NCBI RefSeq assembly: GCF_000328475.2 | Contig: NC_026481.1 | Location: 248,001-312,000, forward strand | Direction: 5' to 3' | Origin: Mycosarcoma maydis | Taxonomy: Eukaryota > Basidiomycota > Ustilaginomycetes > Ustilaginales | DNA length: 64,000 bases | Shown: in pieces, positions 44,701-56,070 of the stretch | How the letters are laid out: the number at the start of each line of letters is the position of its first letter | Position numbering within the stretch: position 1 is the stretch's first letter | The notes under the pieces: generated by a model | Database searches by the model: none | What the model was told of the DNA's origin: nothing | The model's input: the letters and a program-made list of their open reading frames with translations, nothing else | Program-made: the position numbers and the translations under genes

Positions 44701-47700
44701 GCGGCCTGCTTGGCACCAGCGCCGGCATCGGCACCTTCTTCGTCCTCGTCCGAGTCGTCCAGCCCGTAACGACTGAAATGCTTGACCTTGAAAGTCCACG
44801 TGCCGGACTCGGGCTCGAAATCGACAAACTCGGTCTCAGGCTTGTTCTTGAGCTTGTTGATCATCTGCTTGACGCGAGGATGCTCAGCATCTTTGATCGG
44901 CTCGCGCGTAGCGCGATCGGCAGGCCAGCACGCCTCAAGGCTGACGCGAGCAGGTACATTGAGTCCCGTGCCCTGCTTAGCCTTGGCTCCGGGCAAGAAG
45001 TTGCGCTTGGCTCCATCCTTGGGATTACGCGGGTCATAGTCGTCCTCCTCAGGGTAGACGACGACCTCCTTGAGTCGAATCTGGACGATGCCGCCCACAA
45101 TATCATTGAGATCTTCGATTGATGTGAGATCAACGGGTTCGAGGAACTCGATCTGACCGACACCTTTGCGACCGACAATAAAGTTGTGCACAGCAGCTAG
45201 CTCGTTGTAATTGGCGGTGCGCAGAGCGGAAAGCGAGGGTTCGGTGTAGTATTCGCCCACCTTACCGGACGAAGGAGCAGATCCGTTGGTGGCGGCAGCG
45301 TTCATGCTAGTGGGTGCAGCAAAGGACGACTCGAGGTCGCGACCCTGGCGCGGCGCACCAGCCTTGGCAGCAGCAGCCGAAACGATTTTAAGCGGGGTAT
45401 CTTCCATGATACTAGAAGAAGAGGCTCCACCCAAAAAGTTGCCGCGACGCGAGGGAAGCGAAGAGGCAAAGGAAAGATCTCCTCCACCTGGACGCACGGA
45501 TTCCGCACGCTGCTCAAGGGCAGGGCTGAACGTGACACGCGAAGCCGAAGTGGGCTGAACAGTGCCACTGCGGAAAGCTGAAGCTCCAAGCGAGCCGACC
45601 GCTGGGCTGCTACCAGAGTCGAAGTGAGGCACACTGCCGCTGCGACCGATGCGCGAGACCGAGAAGCTGTTTTCGCCCGCATCGTCCAATACCAAACGCT
45701 TGGCTGAGGGCCGCGAAACGAACGCCTGCGAGGACAGCGGCTGGCTGTACTCGTCGCTCAAGCCTTTGAAAAGAGCAGGCGAGCCGGCCCGTCCTGGCGT
45801 ACCGAAGCGAGCATGAGCGCCAGGCGTGCCCTCTCGAAAAGAGCCAGGGGTACCTTCGCGGACAAAGCTGGAGCTGCCGAGACCGGAAGCACCGGGTGTC
45901 GAGCCACGCAGACGGTTGATCTTGTTGGCCCCACGAGGGCTGGAGCGGAAGGGCGTAGTGAGAGGCGGCTTGTTCTTGGGTGCCACGTTGAAGGGCAGCG
46001 AAGCTCCGTTAGCTGTCGAGCCGCCAGCTGTGCCGTTGATCGGGTTGGACGCGAACAGGCTGTCGGTGCCATAGGGGTTCGAGTCGAGTGATGCCTGAAC
46101 CGTAGGTTGCTGCTGCTGGTTTTGCGAAAACCCGGGCTGTTGCTGGTTCTGCTGCGACTGACCAAACAGACCGCCCGAAGCTTGTTGATTCTGCCCACCA
46201 CCGAGACCGCCAAAGAGATTGCCACCAGTGCTGTTCTGGGTGGAGTTGCCAAAGAGACCACCGGCCGTGTTGGACGTGCCCGCGTTGCCGAAAAGCGACG
46301 AACCGCCCGCACTGCTGTTACCACCAAAGAGGCCTCCACCGGTAGCACCTGAGGAGTTCTGGTTCGATTGACCGAAGAGACCGCCGCTGGTGTTGCTCTG
46401 CGTCTGACCAAAGCCGGTTCCAAGACCACCGGCGCCTTGCTGCTGGTTGTTTTGCTGATTATTGCTGCCAAAGAGCGAAGATCCGCCACCTGCGCCGAAG
46501 GAGAAGCCGCCAGTGGCAGGCTTGTTGGCGGTGCTGCCAAACAGTCCTCCACCTGTCGATGTGCCAGCACCAAATCCAGTGCTGCCCTGCTGACCGGTCT
46601 GGGTGCCGGTGCTGCCAAAGAGACCGCCAGTGGCTGACTGTGTACCCGTCTGACCCGCAGGCTTGGCTCCGAAAAGACCACCACCAAAGCCAGCAGTGGA
46701 GCCCGTCTGACCCGACTGATTCTGATTATTGTTGGCGCCGAAGCTGAAGCCTCCCGTCGTACCGGCGGCGCCGCCTGAGGCTGTGTTGGTGCTACCAAAG
46801 AGACCACCGGTGCTGGGCTGAGTTGTGCTCGCCCCGCCGAAAAGGCCACCAGTGGCAGTAGGAGCCGTGGTGGTGCCGGTTCCAGCGGCAGAAGTAGCGC
46901 CAAATCCTCCACCTCCACCTGCGCCAAAGCCAAAGGTGGGCTTGCTTTGCGTGGCTGCGCTATTATTGGCGCCAAAGCCACCAAATGTCGAGGTAGCGCC
47001 GGCTGTCTGACCGGGTTGGCTGGTGGTAGCGCCAAACAGGCCACCGGTTGCAGGCTTCTGGCCGAAAGAAAAGCCGCCAGTGGTGCCGGTGGTGCCAGCA
47101 CCAAAGCCGGTGGCCGTTTGCGATTGTTGCTGGTTGCTGTTGGCGCCAAAGCCAAAGCCGGTCTGGCCGGGCTGGGTGGTGGAAGCGCCGAAGCCGAATG
47201 AAGGCTTGTTCTGTTGTTGGTTGTTGTTGTTGTTGTTGTTGGCTCCAAAGGTGAAACCAGTGTTAGCAGCAGGCTGCTGAGGTTGCGAGCCAAATGAAAA
47301 GGAGGAAGAGGGCTGTTGTTGCTGCTGCGGTTGACCAAAGAGGCTGGCGGTCTGTGGCTGGTTCTGCTGTTGACCAAAAAGACCACCTGTCGAGGTCGAA
47401 GCACCAAAGCCGGTAGTGGCAGGCTTTGCGCCAAAGAGGCCGCCGGATTGCTGCTGATTGTTTTGTTGTCCAAAGAGGCCACCGGGTTGCTGCTGCTGTT
47501 GAGGCTGGCCAAAGAGACCGCCTGTAGTGCCAGTGGAAGGCGTAGCACCAAAGCCAGTGGACTGCTGCTGAGGTTGACCGAAGGCGCCGGTGGAGGTGTT
47601 GGTAGCACCAAAGCCAAAGCCAGTCGAGGGCGCAGCCGTGGCACCTGGACCGGTGTTGCCCTTGGAACGACCTTGCTGGTAGTCCATGAGACGAAGCTCT

Positions 47701-48422
47701 TCGATGCTGTGGTGGCCGTAAGCTGGCATGACAGTGATGGCTTGCTGAACGTCCCAATTTTTGCGGTCCTTGATGGGCTCGCTAGGGGTCAAGTCTTCAC
47801 GGACCGGATCATATGGGACGGTGGCAGTGCCTTGGGTGATTTGAGCAGGAACAGCGCCTGCACCGGGCTGACCAAAGGCGCCTGTCGTGGCGCCGAAGCC
47901 GCCAGCAGCTGGCTGTTGCTGCTGCTGTACTCCGAAAAGACCACCGGTAGCGGGATTGGTAGAGCCGAACGTGGACGAGCCAAAGCCACCGGCGGCGGGC
48001 TGCTGCTGTTGCTGTTGATTTGGGGTCGAGCCAAAGGTGAAAGAGCTGGTGGATGTGTTGTTCGCAGGTGCACCGAAACCGCCAAAGCCAGTGGCTCCAG
48101 CGGGGCGAGCGCCGAACGCGCCAGTTGTGGAAGCATTGTTGTTGGAGGCACCAAAACCGCCAAAGGATGGATTTTGTGCTTGCGATGGCTGTTGCCCAAA
48201 GAGACCGCCGCCGGTCTGCGCTGCTGGCTGAGCTGCACCAAAGCCGCCTGTAGATCCGAAGCCTGCGCGATCACGACACATTAGACAGAGGAAACATGGT
48301 GTTTAGCATAGTTTACTCATATTGACGCGTTATAGCTCAGCAGCACTTACCTGTTGAGGCGCCAAAGCCAGTCTGAGCGGGGGTAGTAGGTTGCTGTGTT
48401 TGACCAAAGAGACCACCAGCTG

Positions 48423-48462
<40 letters not shown>

Positions 48463-48507
48463 ATTGTTCTGTTGGCCGAAGCCACCAAAGCCACTAGAAC
48501 CAAACAT
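41760..48507 (-). CDS. NUP145: Nup98-Nup96 (Nup145-type) nucleoporin precursor, two exons: 48351-48507 and 41760-48262
   Basis: Precursor of two nuclear-pore proteins. Exon 1 encodes the typical start MFGSSGFGGFG and a Gln run. A GTAAGT donor (48350) and GCGCAG acceptor (48263) remove an 88-nt intron, joining in frame to give 2,219 residues. Domains: a GLFG/FG-repeat region (about 1-900) with a GLEBS-like segment ending in EELRLMDY (about 240-247), the site that binds the mRNA export factor Gle2/Rae1 in the family; and the autoproteolytic domain (about 1059-1220) ending in HFS (His1214-Phe1215-Ser1216), the self-cleavage site between Phe and Ser. The remaining ~1,000 residues are an acidic linker and the Nup96/Nup145C alpha-helical scaffold domain of the Y-complex. 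Cleavage would give a ~1,215-residue Nup98 and a ~1,004-residue Nup96. Long open frames on the other strand and in other frames mirror the FG repeats. Confidence 0.95.
48425..48471. repeat. CAG/CTG run encoding polyglutamine in Nup98 exon 1
   Basis: About 13 consecutive Gln codons, mostly CAG, on the minus strand directly after the first FG repeats. Confidence 0.93.
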
Positions 48508-49247
48508 GTTGAGGGTCACCTAGCGTTCTACTTTGCTCTACTTTGAACTGGACCGATCACTATGGCGGAGATGCGAAACGCGGATCGAGCAGCTGCGGTG
48601 TTGTGAATCCAGGCGTGGCCGAGGCGGATGGGCGCTCGCGCTCTCGAAGGATGGAAGTGGCAGCTGGTTACAGGGCAAGGTGCGTAGGTCCCACAAAGGG
48701 AGCGCAATAGGGTGGATGAGAAGCGAGACAGAGGTTGATGGTGATGGTGATCTGGTTGGACCAAAACGTGAACAGATTCGCGATCGACTCTTACACAGAA
48801 ATCCACTCGCGAAGTGACGAATGCGAAGGTCAGTGCTCTGCTCTGCTCTGCTCTGCTGTTTCCCTCTTTCCTTTTCTGCGGCTGTGGGTCCTTTCTTTCA
48901 AGTCACACGGCACAATCGTGAATTTTCGATTTTCTCTGCTTTCCTCTCTTTATCCAAGACAGAGAGTCACAAGTCACGAGTACTGTGAGAAAGAAGATCA
49001 CAGTCACGAGCGGACACAATAATCACGACTACTTTTCAATTTCGTGTTGACTCTCTCCCCGATCTTCGCAGAGCTGTATCCTCCCCGATATGCGTCGCTG
49101 TTCACGGCTCAACGCGATCACCTCGGGCTGAATCTCGGATGTCGGGCAACGCTCCCCTGCTTGGCCCGTCCAAAGTGGAGCTACTATGTACACGGCATTT
49201 GGCCTTGCTCCTCGTCTCCCCAACCTCACTCGATCCTTTTTGTCATC
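48508..49247. other. Shared upstream region of Nup98-96 (-) and SNU23 (+)
   Basis: No gene. A short (CTCTG)n run lies at about 48836-48857 and AATCGTGAAT at about 48914. Confidence 0.55.
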
Positions 49248-50009
49248 ATGTCGAAATCTACAGCAGCCGCTTCCACCGCGAGTGGTGGCATCGCAAATGG
49301 TGTTGGACCCAGTCGTCGAACCTGGGACAAAGATGACTTTACTCGCAAAGCCATGTCGCGCGAAAAGCGACAGGCCGAACTGGATGCAGTCAACTCGGAA
49401 CGACGCTCCCAAGGCTTACCACCTCTCAAGAGACTGAAATCCAACGCACCCGAACCCGAGCTCGCCATGCAGCAGCGTCGTGCTCCGCTCGGACTCGAAC
49501 GTAATCAAGGCAAAACCGTCATGGTTGATCTCACAGCCGATTCGGCTAAAGGTCAAACGGGGCCTGGCTTTTACTGTGAAACGTGTCGAAAGCTGCTCAA
49601 GGACAATCTGGCGTATTTAGATCACATCAACGGCAGATACCATCTGATGAGGATCGGCCAGAGTACGCAACAGGATAGAGCCACTTTGCAAGAGGTGGAG
49701 CAAATGTTGGACGAATTGAGAAGCAAGCACGCCGCTGACGCTGAACGTGGTGGTGGTGGTAAAGCGACGGCAAGCGCATCGTACGATTTCGATCAGCGAA
49801 TCCAACAGATTGCCGAACAAGAACAGAAAGCACGAGAAGAAAAACGAGAAAAGAGACGCTTGCGCAAGCAGCAATCGAAAACGTCAATATCCACCACTCA
49901 TGCTCATCCGATACCAACAACAGCAGCAGCCGAGCAAGACAATTCCGCCGAAACTGCAATGATGGCTGCTATGGGCTTCGGCGGCTTCGGATCAACCAAG
50001 AAGCGCTAA
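49248..50009 (+). CDS. SNU23: U4/U6.U5 tri-snRNP zinc-finger protein Snu23 (ZMAT2-like)
   Basis: Splicing factor of the tri-snRNP and B complex. The 253-residue product has the family's N-terminal 'RRTWDKDDFTRKA' block (residues 23-35), a U1-type C2H2 zinc finger ('FYCETCRKLLKDNLAYLDHINGRYH' region, C-x2-C-x12-H-x5-H) and directly after it the 'R.GQSTQ..RATLQEVEQMLDEL' helix. A basic Lys/Arg/Glu-rich helix follows. The tail ends in MGFGGFGSTKKR, matching the conserved C-terminus of this family. The start at 49248 lies just before the conserved block; an upstream in-frame ATG at 49044 would add 68 residues of unlikely sequence. Convergent with the isoleucyl-tRNA synthetase gene, 216 bp apart. 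Confidence 0.92.
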   Translation: MSKSTAAASTASGGIANGVGPSRRTWDKDDFTRKAMSREKRQAELDAVNSERRSQGLPPLKRLKSNAPEPELAMQQRRAPLGLERNQGKTVMVDLTADSAKGQTGPGFYCETCRKLLKDNLAYLDHINGRYHLMRIGQSTQQDRATLQEVEQMLDELRSKHAADAERGGGGKATASASYDFDQRIQQIAEQEQKAREEKREKRRLRKQQSKTSISTTHAHPIPTTAAAEQDNSAETAMMAAMGFGGFGSTKKR

Positions 50010-50225
50010 TTCTGTCTGTTGTATGCAGCCATTCTCCTGCGGCTCTCCTGCGCGTCAAGATACCACTGCATGGTTGCGCCCAGCGCGCGTGGCCTTGCCG
50101 TTTTCACTGTATACCCTCACGCCTGTACCACTACCGTTGTACGACGAATCTGATCGAGCGTCAGACCTCGATTGCACACGCTAATCATGAGAGACGCAAT
50201 ACATTTCTAACCAAGATAACATCTC

Positions 50226-53200
50226 TTAGGCCCAAGCGAGAGTAAGCAAGAACTTATCCTCGCCCACCTCCTGTTGCTCCTGCATGATCACCTTGGCCTG
50301 TGCGGGCTTTTCCGATTCAGGCAAAGGCTTTCTACGCAACGCCTTGATGAAGGTCTCGCTCTGACTGTCGAAGCACGACGCCAACGCCTGACCCATGCCG
50401 GTTTCGAACGAGTAGAAAGCATCCACTTCGTCCGTGGCCACCAAGCCAGCTTTCTTGCGCAGACGCTGAATGCGGTTAACGACCTCACGCGCCGTTCCTT
50501 CGGAGACCAACTCGGCTCGCTGCTGAACATCGAGCAGCACCACCACATTGCCGTCCGTGTTGGACTCAAACGTTCCTTCGACATCCTTGGTCTCGACATA
50601 GCGGATCACACGCAGATCTCCTTCGACGAGATCCACACCGGCGACGTTGAGCTTACCCGTTTCGCGATATGTCTTGGCATCGGCCGAGGTAACGCTCTCC
50701 AACCCCTTGCGAACTTTGCCCACATCCTTGCGCAGCTTGCGTCCCAGAACAGGCCAGTCGGCAAACAGCTTGAATCGCACACCGCACTTGGCCTCGTCGG
50801 AAGAAAGCGTAAGATCGCGCACGTTGAGCTCTTCGCGGATGTAGTCGCCAAGCGATTCGACGTCGTTCAGGTACTCGGGGTCGGTGTGGAACACGACCAG
50901 TTCCTTGAGCGGTACACGGATGGGTAGGTTCGAGTTGACACGGATCACTCGTCCTAGCTCGACCACTGACTGAAGTGCCTTGAATTGTCGCTGGATCACA
51001 GGGTCAAAGTACGACTCGTTGACGGTAGGGAACGACAGGAAGTGGACACTGCGGTAGTCCTGCTTGTCGTCAGAAGCCTGTGGTGGCAAGAATTTGCGCA
51101 GACCTTGGTACAGGTTCTCGGTCAAGAACGGTGTGAACGACGACAAGGTGCGGCAGAGCGTGAACAGTGTCTCGAACAGCGAGTTGAGGGCAGCCTGGGT
51201 ATCCTCGATGCCATTCTCGCCTTTCAAACGACGACGGTTAAAGCGAATATACCAGTTGGTGAGTTCATCGATCAGCTCACCCAATCGCGGCACCACCGTG
51301 TAGAGGCGGTATGCGGCCATCTCTTCGCTGATGAGCTTGATGAGCGACTGGCAACGCGCAAGAATCCATCGGTCCATGACGTTGCTCGACATGTTTGAAT
51401 TGTTGGCATAGACAAACTTGACGCCGTTGTCCTTTTCAAAGAGGTTGACGGAGCCCAGGAAGAAGCGGAACGAGTTGAGCCAGGGCAAAAACGTGGAAGC
51501 GACGACCTCCTTGACGCCTTCCTCCTTGAAACGCAGGTTCTCGGCACGTACAACGGGCGAGTTGATGAGGTAGAGTCGGATCGCATCGGCACCGTACTGG
51601 TTGATGAGCAAGTTGGGGTCCGGGTAGTTACGCAGCGACTTGCTCATCTTCTTGCCATCGGCGGCCAACACGAGACCGCTCACAATCAGATTCTTCCAGG
51701 GCGCTGTGTCGAAAAGGTGAGTGGCCAAGATGAGGAGCGTGTAGAACCAACCTCGGGTTTGGTCAAGACCCTCGGAGATGAAATCGGCGGGGAACGACCT
51801 TTCGAACTTGTCCTTGTTCTCAAAGGGGTAGTGAGCCTGAGCGTAGGGCATGGAACCGGACTCGAACCAGCAATCAAAGACCTCTTCGACACGCTTGAGC
51901 TGACCTTTGCCCTGCTGCGAAGGGATGGTGATGTGGTCGATCTTATCCTTGTGAAGGTCGGTGATGCCAGTGACTCCGGACAACTCTTCGAGCTCTTGGA
52001 CCGAGCCGACGCAGACAATCTCTTCCATGTCTTCGCTGGCCCACAAGGGGATCGGAGTTCCCCAGTATCGGTTTCTGGATATGTTCCAGTCACGCGCGTT
52101 GGCGATCCAGCTGCCGAAACGACCCTCGCCGACATGGCCGGGCACCCAGCGCGTGGCATTGTTGTTTTTGACGAGCTTTTCGATGGCAGGCTCGACACGC
52201 ACGAACCACGAAGGGATGGCCTTGTAGATGAGCGGAGTTCCCGAACGCCAGCAGAAGGGGTACTGATGGCTCAAGGTAGCCTGTACGATCAGACGGCCAC
52301 GCGCCTTGAGGTCTTTTTGGATAGCCTTGTCAGCCTCTTTGACGTGGATGCCCTGGTAGTCGGACACATCGGCTGTGTATCGACCGGAGCCGTCGACGGG
52401 GTTGGGGGGAGTCTCGTCACGGGTGATGACGCCGTGGGCGATAGCGACGCGGTGATCGTCGTCACCAAATGCGGGGGCTTGGTGTACGATACCGGTGCCG
52501 GCGTCCGAGGTAACGTAGGTATCCGACAAGACACGGAAGGCGCGGTCCTTGAAGCGTTGGTAGAAGTAAGGAAAGATGGGCTCGTACTTCTTGCCGACGA
52601 GATCTTTGCCCTTGTAGGTTTCCAACCTTTGGAACTTGGCCTTCTTGGGGTCCTTGTAGAGGGTAGTAAGGAGGTCCTCGTGAATGATAAAGTTCATGTC
52701 GCGCTCGTCGTCGTGGATCTTGATGTAGTTGAAGTCGGGGTGCACGCAAAGGCCGAGATTGGATGGAAGGGTCCAGGGCGTGGTGGTCCATGCGAGGAAG
52801 GCGGTCTTGGGATCATCGATGAGGGGGAAGCTGACTGTGACGGCAGGATCCTGCACCTCGCGATAGTCGAGACCGGCTTCAAAGTTGGAGAGAGGGGTGG
52901 TGCAGGCGGTGGAGTAAGGCATGACACGGATGCCCTGATAGACGAGGCCCTTGGAGTGGAGCGTCTTGAAGACCCACCAGACAGACTCCATAAAGTTGAT
53001 GTCCATGGTCTTGTAGCCATTGTCAAAGTCGATCCATCTACCCATGCGTTCGACGGTGTCCCTCCACTCGCTCTGGTAGGTCATGACGATAGCTTTGCAC
53101 TCTGCGTTGTACTTGTCGACGCCCATGGCCATGACGTCCTCCTTGCCTTTGATGTTGAGACGCTTGTCGATCTCGTGCTCGACGGGAAGGCCGTGGCAAT

Positions 53201-53489
53201 CCCAACCGAAGCGACGGTCGACATAGTGGCCGGTGGAATGTGCGTGTCGGGTGACAATGTCCTTGACAGTGCCAGCTAGAAGATGGCCGTAATGCGGCAG
53301 ACCGGTGGCGAAGGGAGGGCCGTCGTAGAAGCTGAAAGGTTTTTTGCCCTCGCTCTGTTTGAGCGAAGTCTTGAAGGCGTCGATGGCTCGCCAGTATCGA
53401 ATCACTTTTTCTTCTTCTGTTGGAAAGCTGAACGGAGCTGTGACCTCGTGCTCGCCAAAGACGGCGGCCGAGTCGTTCTGATCGGCCAT
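50226..53489 (-). CDS. ILS1: Isoleucyl-tRNA synthetase, cytoplasmic
   Basis: Class I aminoacyl-tRNA synthetase that charges tRNA-Ile in the cytosol. The 1,087-residue product has the HIGH-type motif HYGH (residues 66-69) near the N-terminus, a CP1 editing domain (about 190-390), the KMSKS loop at 614-618 ('GKKMSKSLRNYPDP'), the anticodon-binding helical domain (about 680-850) and the eukaryote-type C-terminal extension. No mitochondrial targeting peptide is seen, and the long eukaryotic form fits the cytosolic enzyme. The start at 53489 (MADQND) was chosen over an ATG 39 bases upstream because it fits fungal homologues better. Single exon. The large antisense frame on the + strand (51717-53279) is a codon-bias mirror. 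Confidence 0.97.
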   Translation of the reverse strand: MADQNDSAAVFGEHEVTAPFSFPTEEEKVIRYWRAIDAFKTSLKQSEGKKPFSFYDGPPFATGLPHYGHLLAGTVKDIVTRHAHSTGHYVDRRFGWDCHGLPVEHEIDKRLNIKGKEDVMAMGVDKYNAECKAIVMTYQSEWRDTVERMGRWIDFDNGYKTMDINFMESVWWVFKTLHSKGLVYQGIRVMPYSTACTTPLSNFEAGLDYREVQDPAVTVSFPLIDDPKTAFLAWTTTPWTLPSNLGLCVHPDFNYIKIHDDERDMNFIIHEDLLTTLYKDPKKAKFQRLETYKGKDLVGKKYEPIFPYFYQRFKDRAFRVLSDTYVTSDAGTGIVHQAPAFGDDDHRVAIAHGVITRDETPPNPVDGSGRYTADVSDYQGIHVKEADKAIQKDLKARGRLIVQATLSHQYPFCWRSGTPLIYKAIPSWFVRVEPAIEKLVKNNNATRWVPGHVGEGRFGSWIANARDWNISRNRYWGTPIPLWASEDMEEIVCVGSVQELEELSGVTGITDLHKDKIDHITIPSQQGKGQLKRVEEVFDCWFESGSMPYAQAHYPFENKDKFERSFPADFISEGLDQTRGWFYTLLILATHLFDTAPWKNLIVSGLVLAADGKKMSKSLRNYPDPNLLINQYGADAIRLYLINSPVVRAENLRFKEEGVKEVVASTFLPWLNSFRFFLGSVNLFEKDNGVKFVYANNSNMSSNVMDRWILARCQSLIKLISEEMAAYRLYTVVPRLGELIDELTNWYIRFNRRRLKGENGIEDTQAALNSLFETLFTLCRTLSSFTPFLTENLYQGLRKFLPPQASDDKQDYRSVHFLSFPTVNESYFDPVIQRQFKALQSVVELGRVIRVNSNLPIRVPLKELVVFHTDPEYLNDVESLGDYIREELNVRDLTLSSDEAKCGVRFKLFADWPVLGRKLRKDVGKVRKGLESVTSADAKTYRETGKLNVAGVDLVEGDLRVIRYVETKDVEGTFESNTDGNVVVLLDVQQRAELVSEGTAREVVNRIQRLRKKAGLVATDEVDAFYSFETGMGQALASCFDSQSETFIKALRRKPLPESEKPAQAKVIMQEQQEVGEDKFLLTLAWA

Positions 53490-54695
53490 GATGATGTGTG
53501 ATGGGGATGATCCACCTCTTTTGCCCAAGATGAATCAATGTCGGCTCTTTCACTGGAATGGTGATGATGGTGAGCAAGGAGGAGCAGAGGCAAAGATCGA
53601 GTCAGATTCCAGCTGATAAATCAACCTTTAACGCCGGCATCGACTCGTCACTTTAGGGACTGCTGAGCCCTCATACTGTATCTCCACCGACACATACCGA
53701 AGCTGAGCACGCACGGAGTTGGGGTCATTTTTTCGGTTCCAAGAAGAAAAGCATACCTCCGTGTAGGTGAACGGCTCGAGCGAGCAGATCACGAGTCACG
53801 AATATCGAGAAAAAAAGGGTGAGTCACTCGTGCGACACGCTACGTGGACACACCACACGTGACCACGGGCATATGACTCGGAATGTTAGTTGCTACATGC
53901 CAACATAATCATGAATGAGAAATTCGTGATTCGTAATTTGTGATTTTGGTGTTTGCGCGGTTGATGAAATCAAACTTGAACCCGTGAGCGTGAGCGTGAA
54001 GCGTCAAGCGTCAAGCGTCAAGGTGAGACCAACAAACACGAAACCGTCGTGCGGGAACGGTGCGTGAAACACATTCACCACTTTTTGTACCGCTGATTCG
54101 TGATTCACGCCCGTGACGACGCTTGACTGTTCACGCTCGTGGCTTGTGCGAGCTAAAATGTGAATCATTCCATGTTCGTGATTCACGATTCATGATTCAC
54201 GATTGACAGCGAGCGGGTTGGAGCTCTGTCATGCAGCTTGTTCATCAACAGCAGGTGGGACACTCGTGAATAGGCAACATCCAGACATTTTGACCGTGGA
54301 CTTGTGACTGTAGACTCACTCGACGGCATTCACGATTCAGATTCTGGTGCAAGGGCCCACCGCAGCACCGCAGCTCCGATCCCGAACGCTGCACGGCGCA
54401 ACACCAGACGAGAGGTTCGAAAGCTGGGACCCCTTCCTTTCTTTCTTCAGTGTTCCCGGGCCACCTTCATCTGGTTGCGTTTTGGCGCTCACGCTCCTCT
54501 GCCACACATCGCTATCCTTTCAATTGTGAATACCACACGTGAACACACAGCCTTTGCTTCATTACCGCACCAGCTCAAACGGACGTGTGCTGACTGTCTT
54601 TACCACCATCGGAACTAGCCTCTGCTTTCGCACATCACGTAGAAAACGCAGCGCTCGCTCCAACCCAAGTTTGGGAGCGCCCTCGGCCAAATACA
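53490..54695. other. 1.2-kb shared upstream region of ILS1 (-) and the phosducin-like gene (+)
   Basis: No gene. Contains a small array of GTGAGC and AAGCGTC units at about 53982-54022 and a cluster of TTCGTGATTCACGATT-type motif copies in both orientations at about 53920-53946 and 54090-54215. Confidence 0.55.
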
Positions 54696-55814
54696 ATGTC
54701 GAGCACAGCCGATGCCATCGAGGCAGCCATCTTGCACGGCGTCGATTCTCACACGGTCTCATCTTACCGAGAAGACCAACGAGCCGATTCGAGTGGCTCT
54801 GCTCCCAATACCGATGACGAGCTGGGGTCCGATTTACCTTCCGATGACGACCACCTCTACGATGACGACGACGAATCTCGCGCATCTGACGCGCGTTCAG
54901 CTTGTGCGGCCGCGAGAAGCGATGCAATCAGAGGCATTCAATCTTCGCGTACAGCCAACCGCGGAGAAGAAGGCGCAACCAATACGGGGCCCAAGGGGGT
55001 GCTTCGAGATCGTCAGTTGCGTGCACAGCAAGAATCAGCTGCTCGATCAGCTGCGATTCACGCCACGAATCGCAAGATGGAGTCTATAGCTATCACGGCG
55101 GAATCGTACAGCGAGCAAATCGCGAGGCAAAAGCGAGAGCAGGCTGCTGTATTGGAGCGAGAAAATATGGATAGCGACGACGACGAAACAGCGAGTCAAG
55201 CGGCGATTGCCGACTTGCAGGCGAAAGAACGACGTAGAGAAATGCGCATTGCCGAACTGAAAACGTTCCACGCCGCCAAGAACAACGCTCTGGTTTCCGG
55301 CACAATTCACGCACCAACCAGACCCGCCTCAGCGCCCACCGATCGGTACTTTGGCCATCTTCGTCAAGTCGACGAACGCGGCTACGTCTCTGCTATCGAC
55401 AACGAAGATGCTCGTGTACCTGTTGTAATCCACATCTACTCGAAAGCCGTCGCGCAGTGCAACGTGCTTACCAGCTCGCTCGCTAGTCTAGCCAGACAGT
55501 ATCCACACACCAAGTTCTTGCAGGTGCAAGCTGCCGCTATCGGCTTCGGTCGAAATGCAGACGACGATCAAGACGAAGAGTTTGACGAGTTCAATTCAAA
55601 GACGCTCGAGGTGTTGCCGACAGTGTTGGTGTACAAGGCGGGCAAGTTGGTGGCGAATTTGGTCAGAGTAGACCTCGACCCCATGTGGAACAAGGGAAGT
55701 GAACAGGATCTCCGAGATTTGTTGGATGCGTATGGTGCCTTGCCCACTGACGCTGAGCCGGCCACTGCAATCAAGGCGACGGTCCATGCAAACGACGACG
55801 ACGACGATGAATGA
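54696..55814 (+). CDS. Phosducin-like protein (thioredoxin-fold chaperone of G-protein beta-gamma)
   Basis: Related to PhLP1/Bdm-type proteins, which help CCT fold G-beta and assemble the beta-gamma dimer. The 372-residue product has an acidic N-terminus (several Asp runs at 40-60), a charged coiled-coil-like helical region (about 100-200) and a C-terminal thioredoxin-like domain (about 210-345). Conserved phosducin blocks are 'FGHLRQVDERGYVSAIDNED', 'VPVVIHIYSK', 'YPHTKFLQVQA', 'LPTVLVYKAGKLVANLVR'. No CxxC redox pair is present, as expected for the family. The C-terminus ends in an Asp run. No intron is needed. Convergent with ADE6, 256 bp apart. Confidence 0.87.
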   Translation: MSSTADAIEAAILHGVDSHTVSSYREDQRADSSGSAPNTDDELGSDLPSDDDHLYDDDDESRASDARSACAAARSDAIRGIQSSRTANRGEEGATNTGPKGVLRDRQLRAQQESAARSAAIHATNRKMESIAITAESYSEQIARQKREQAAVLERENMDSDDDETASQAAIADLQAKERRREMRIAELKTFHAAKNNALVSGTIHAPTRPASAPTDRYFGHLRQVDERGYVSAIDNEDARVPVVIHIYSKAVAQCNVLTSSLASLARQYPHTKFLQVQAAAIGFGRNADDDQDEEFDEFNSKTLEVLPTVLVYKAGKLVANLVRVDLDPMWNKGSEQDLRDLLDAYGALPTDAEPATAIKATVHANDDDDDE

Positions 55815-56070
55815 AATTCAACATGTTTTCAGAGCAAGTCAACCTCAAACTGCGACTCTGTTCGTCTAGCACTCTGCGATGAATCACGCACCCCTCTGTA
55901 ACTGACAGTGAGCACGATCACGGGTCTGATAAAGAACTTGATGGATTCATTTGTTGTGGATTCATTTGTTGCGAGCGATTCATCTTTGATACGGAAGCGC
56001 ATCTAAACGCACAAGACTCGTGACTCTGAAACGGCGCGTCAGCTACGTGCTAGGCGGGACGTGCTACCTG

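Noticed and set aside
45758..48284. Long frames in other registers and on the opposite strand of the nucleoporin gene
   Set aside because: They are translations of the repetitive FG-coding DNA in wrong frames and are low in complexity.
51717..53279. Long open frame (520 codons) on the + strand
   Set aside because: It is antisense to the isoleucyl-tRNA synthetase, shows no domain, and arises from GC-rich codon bias.
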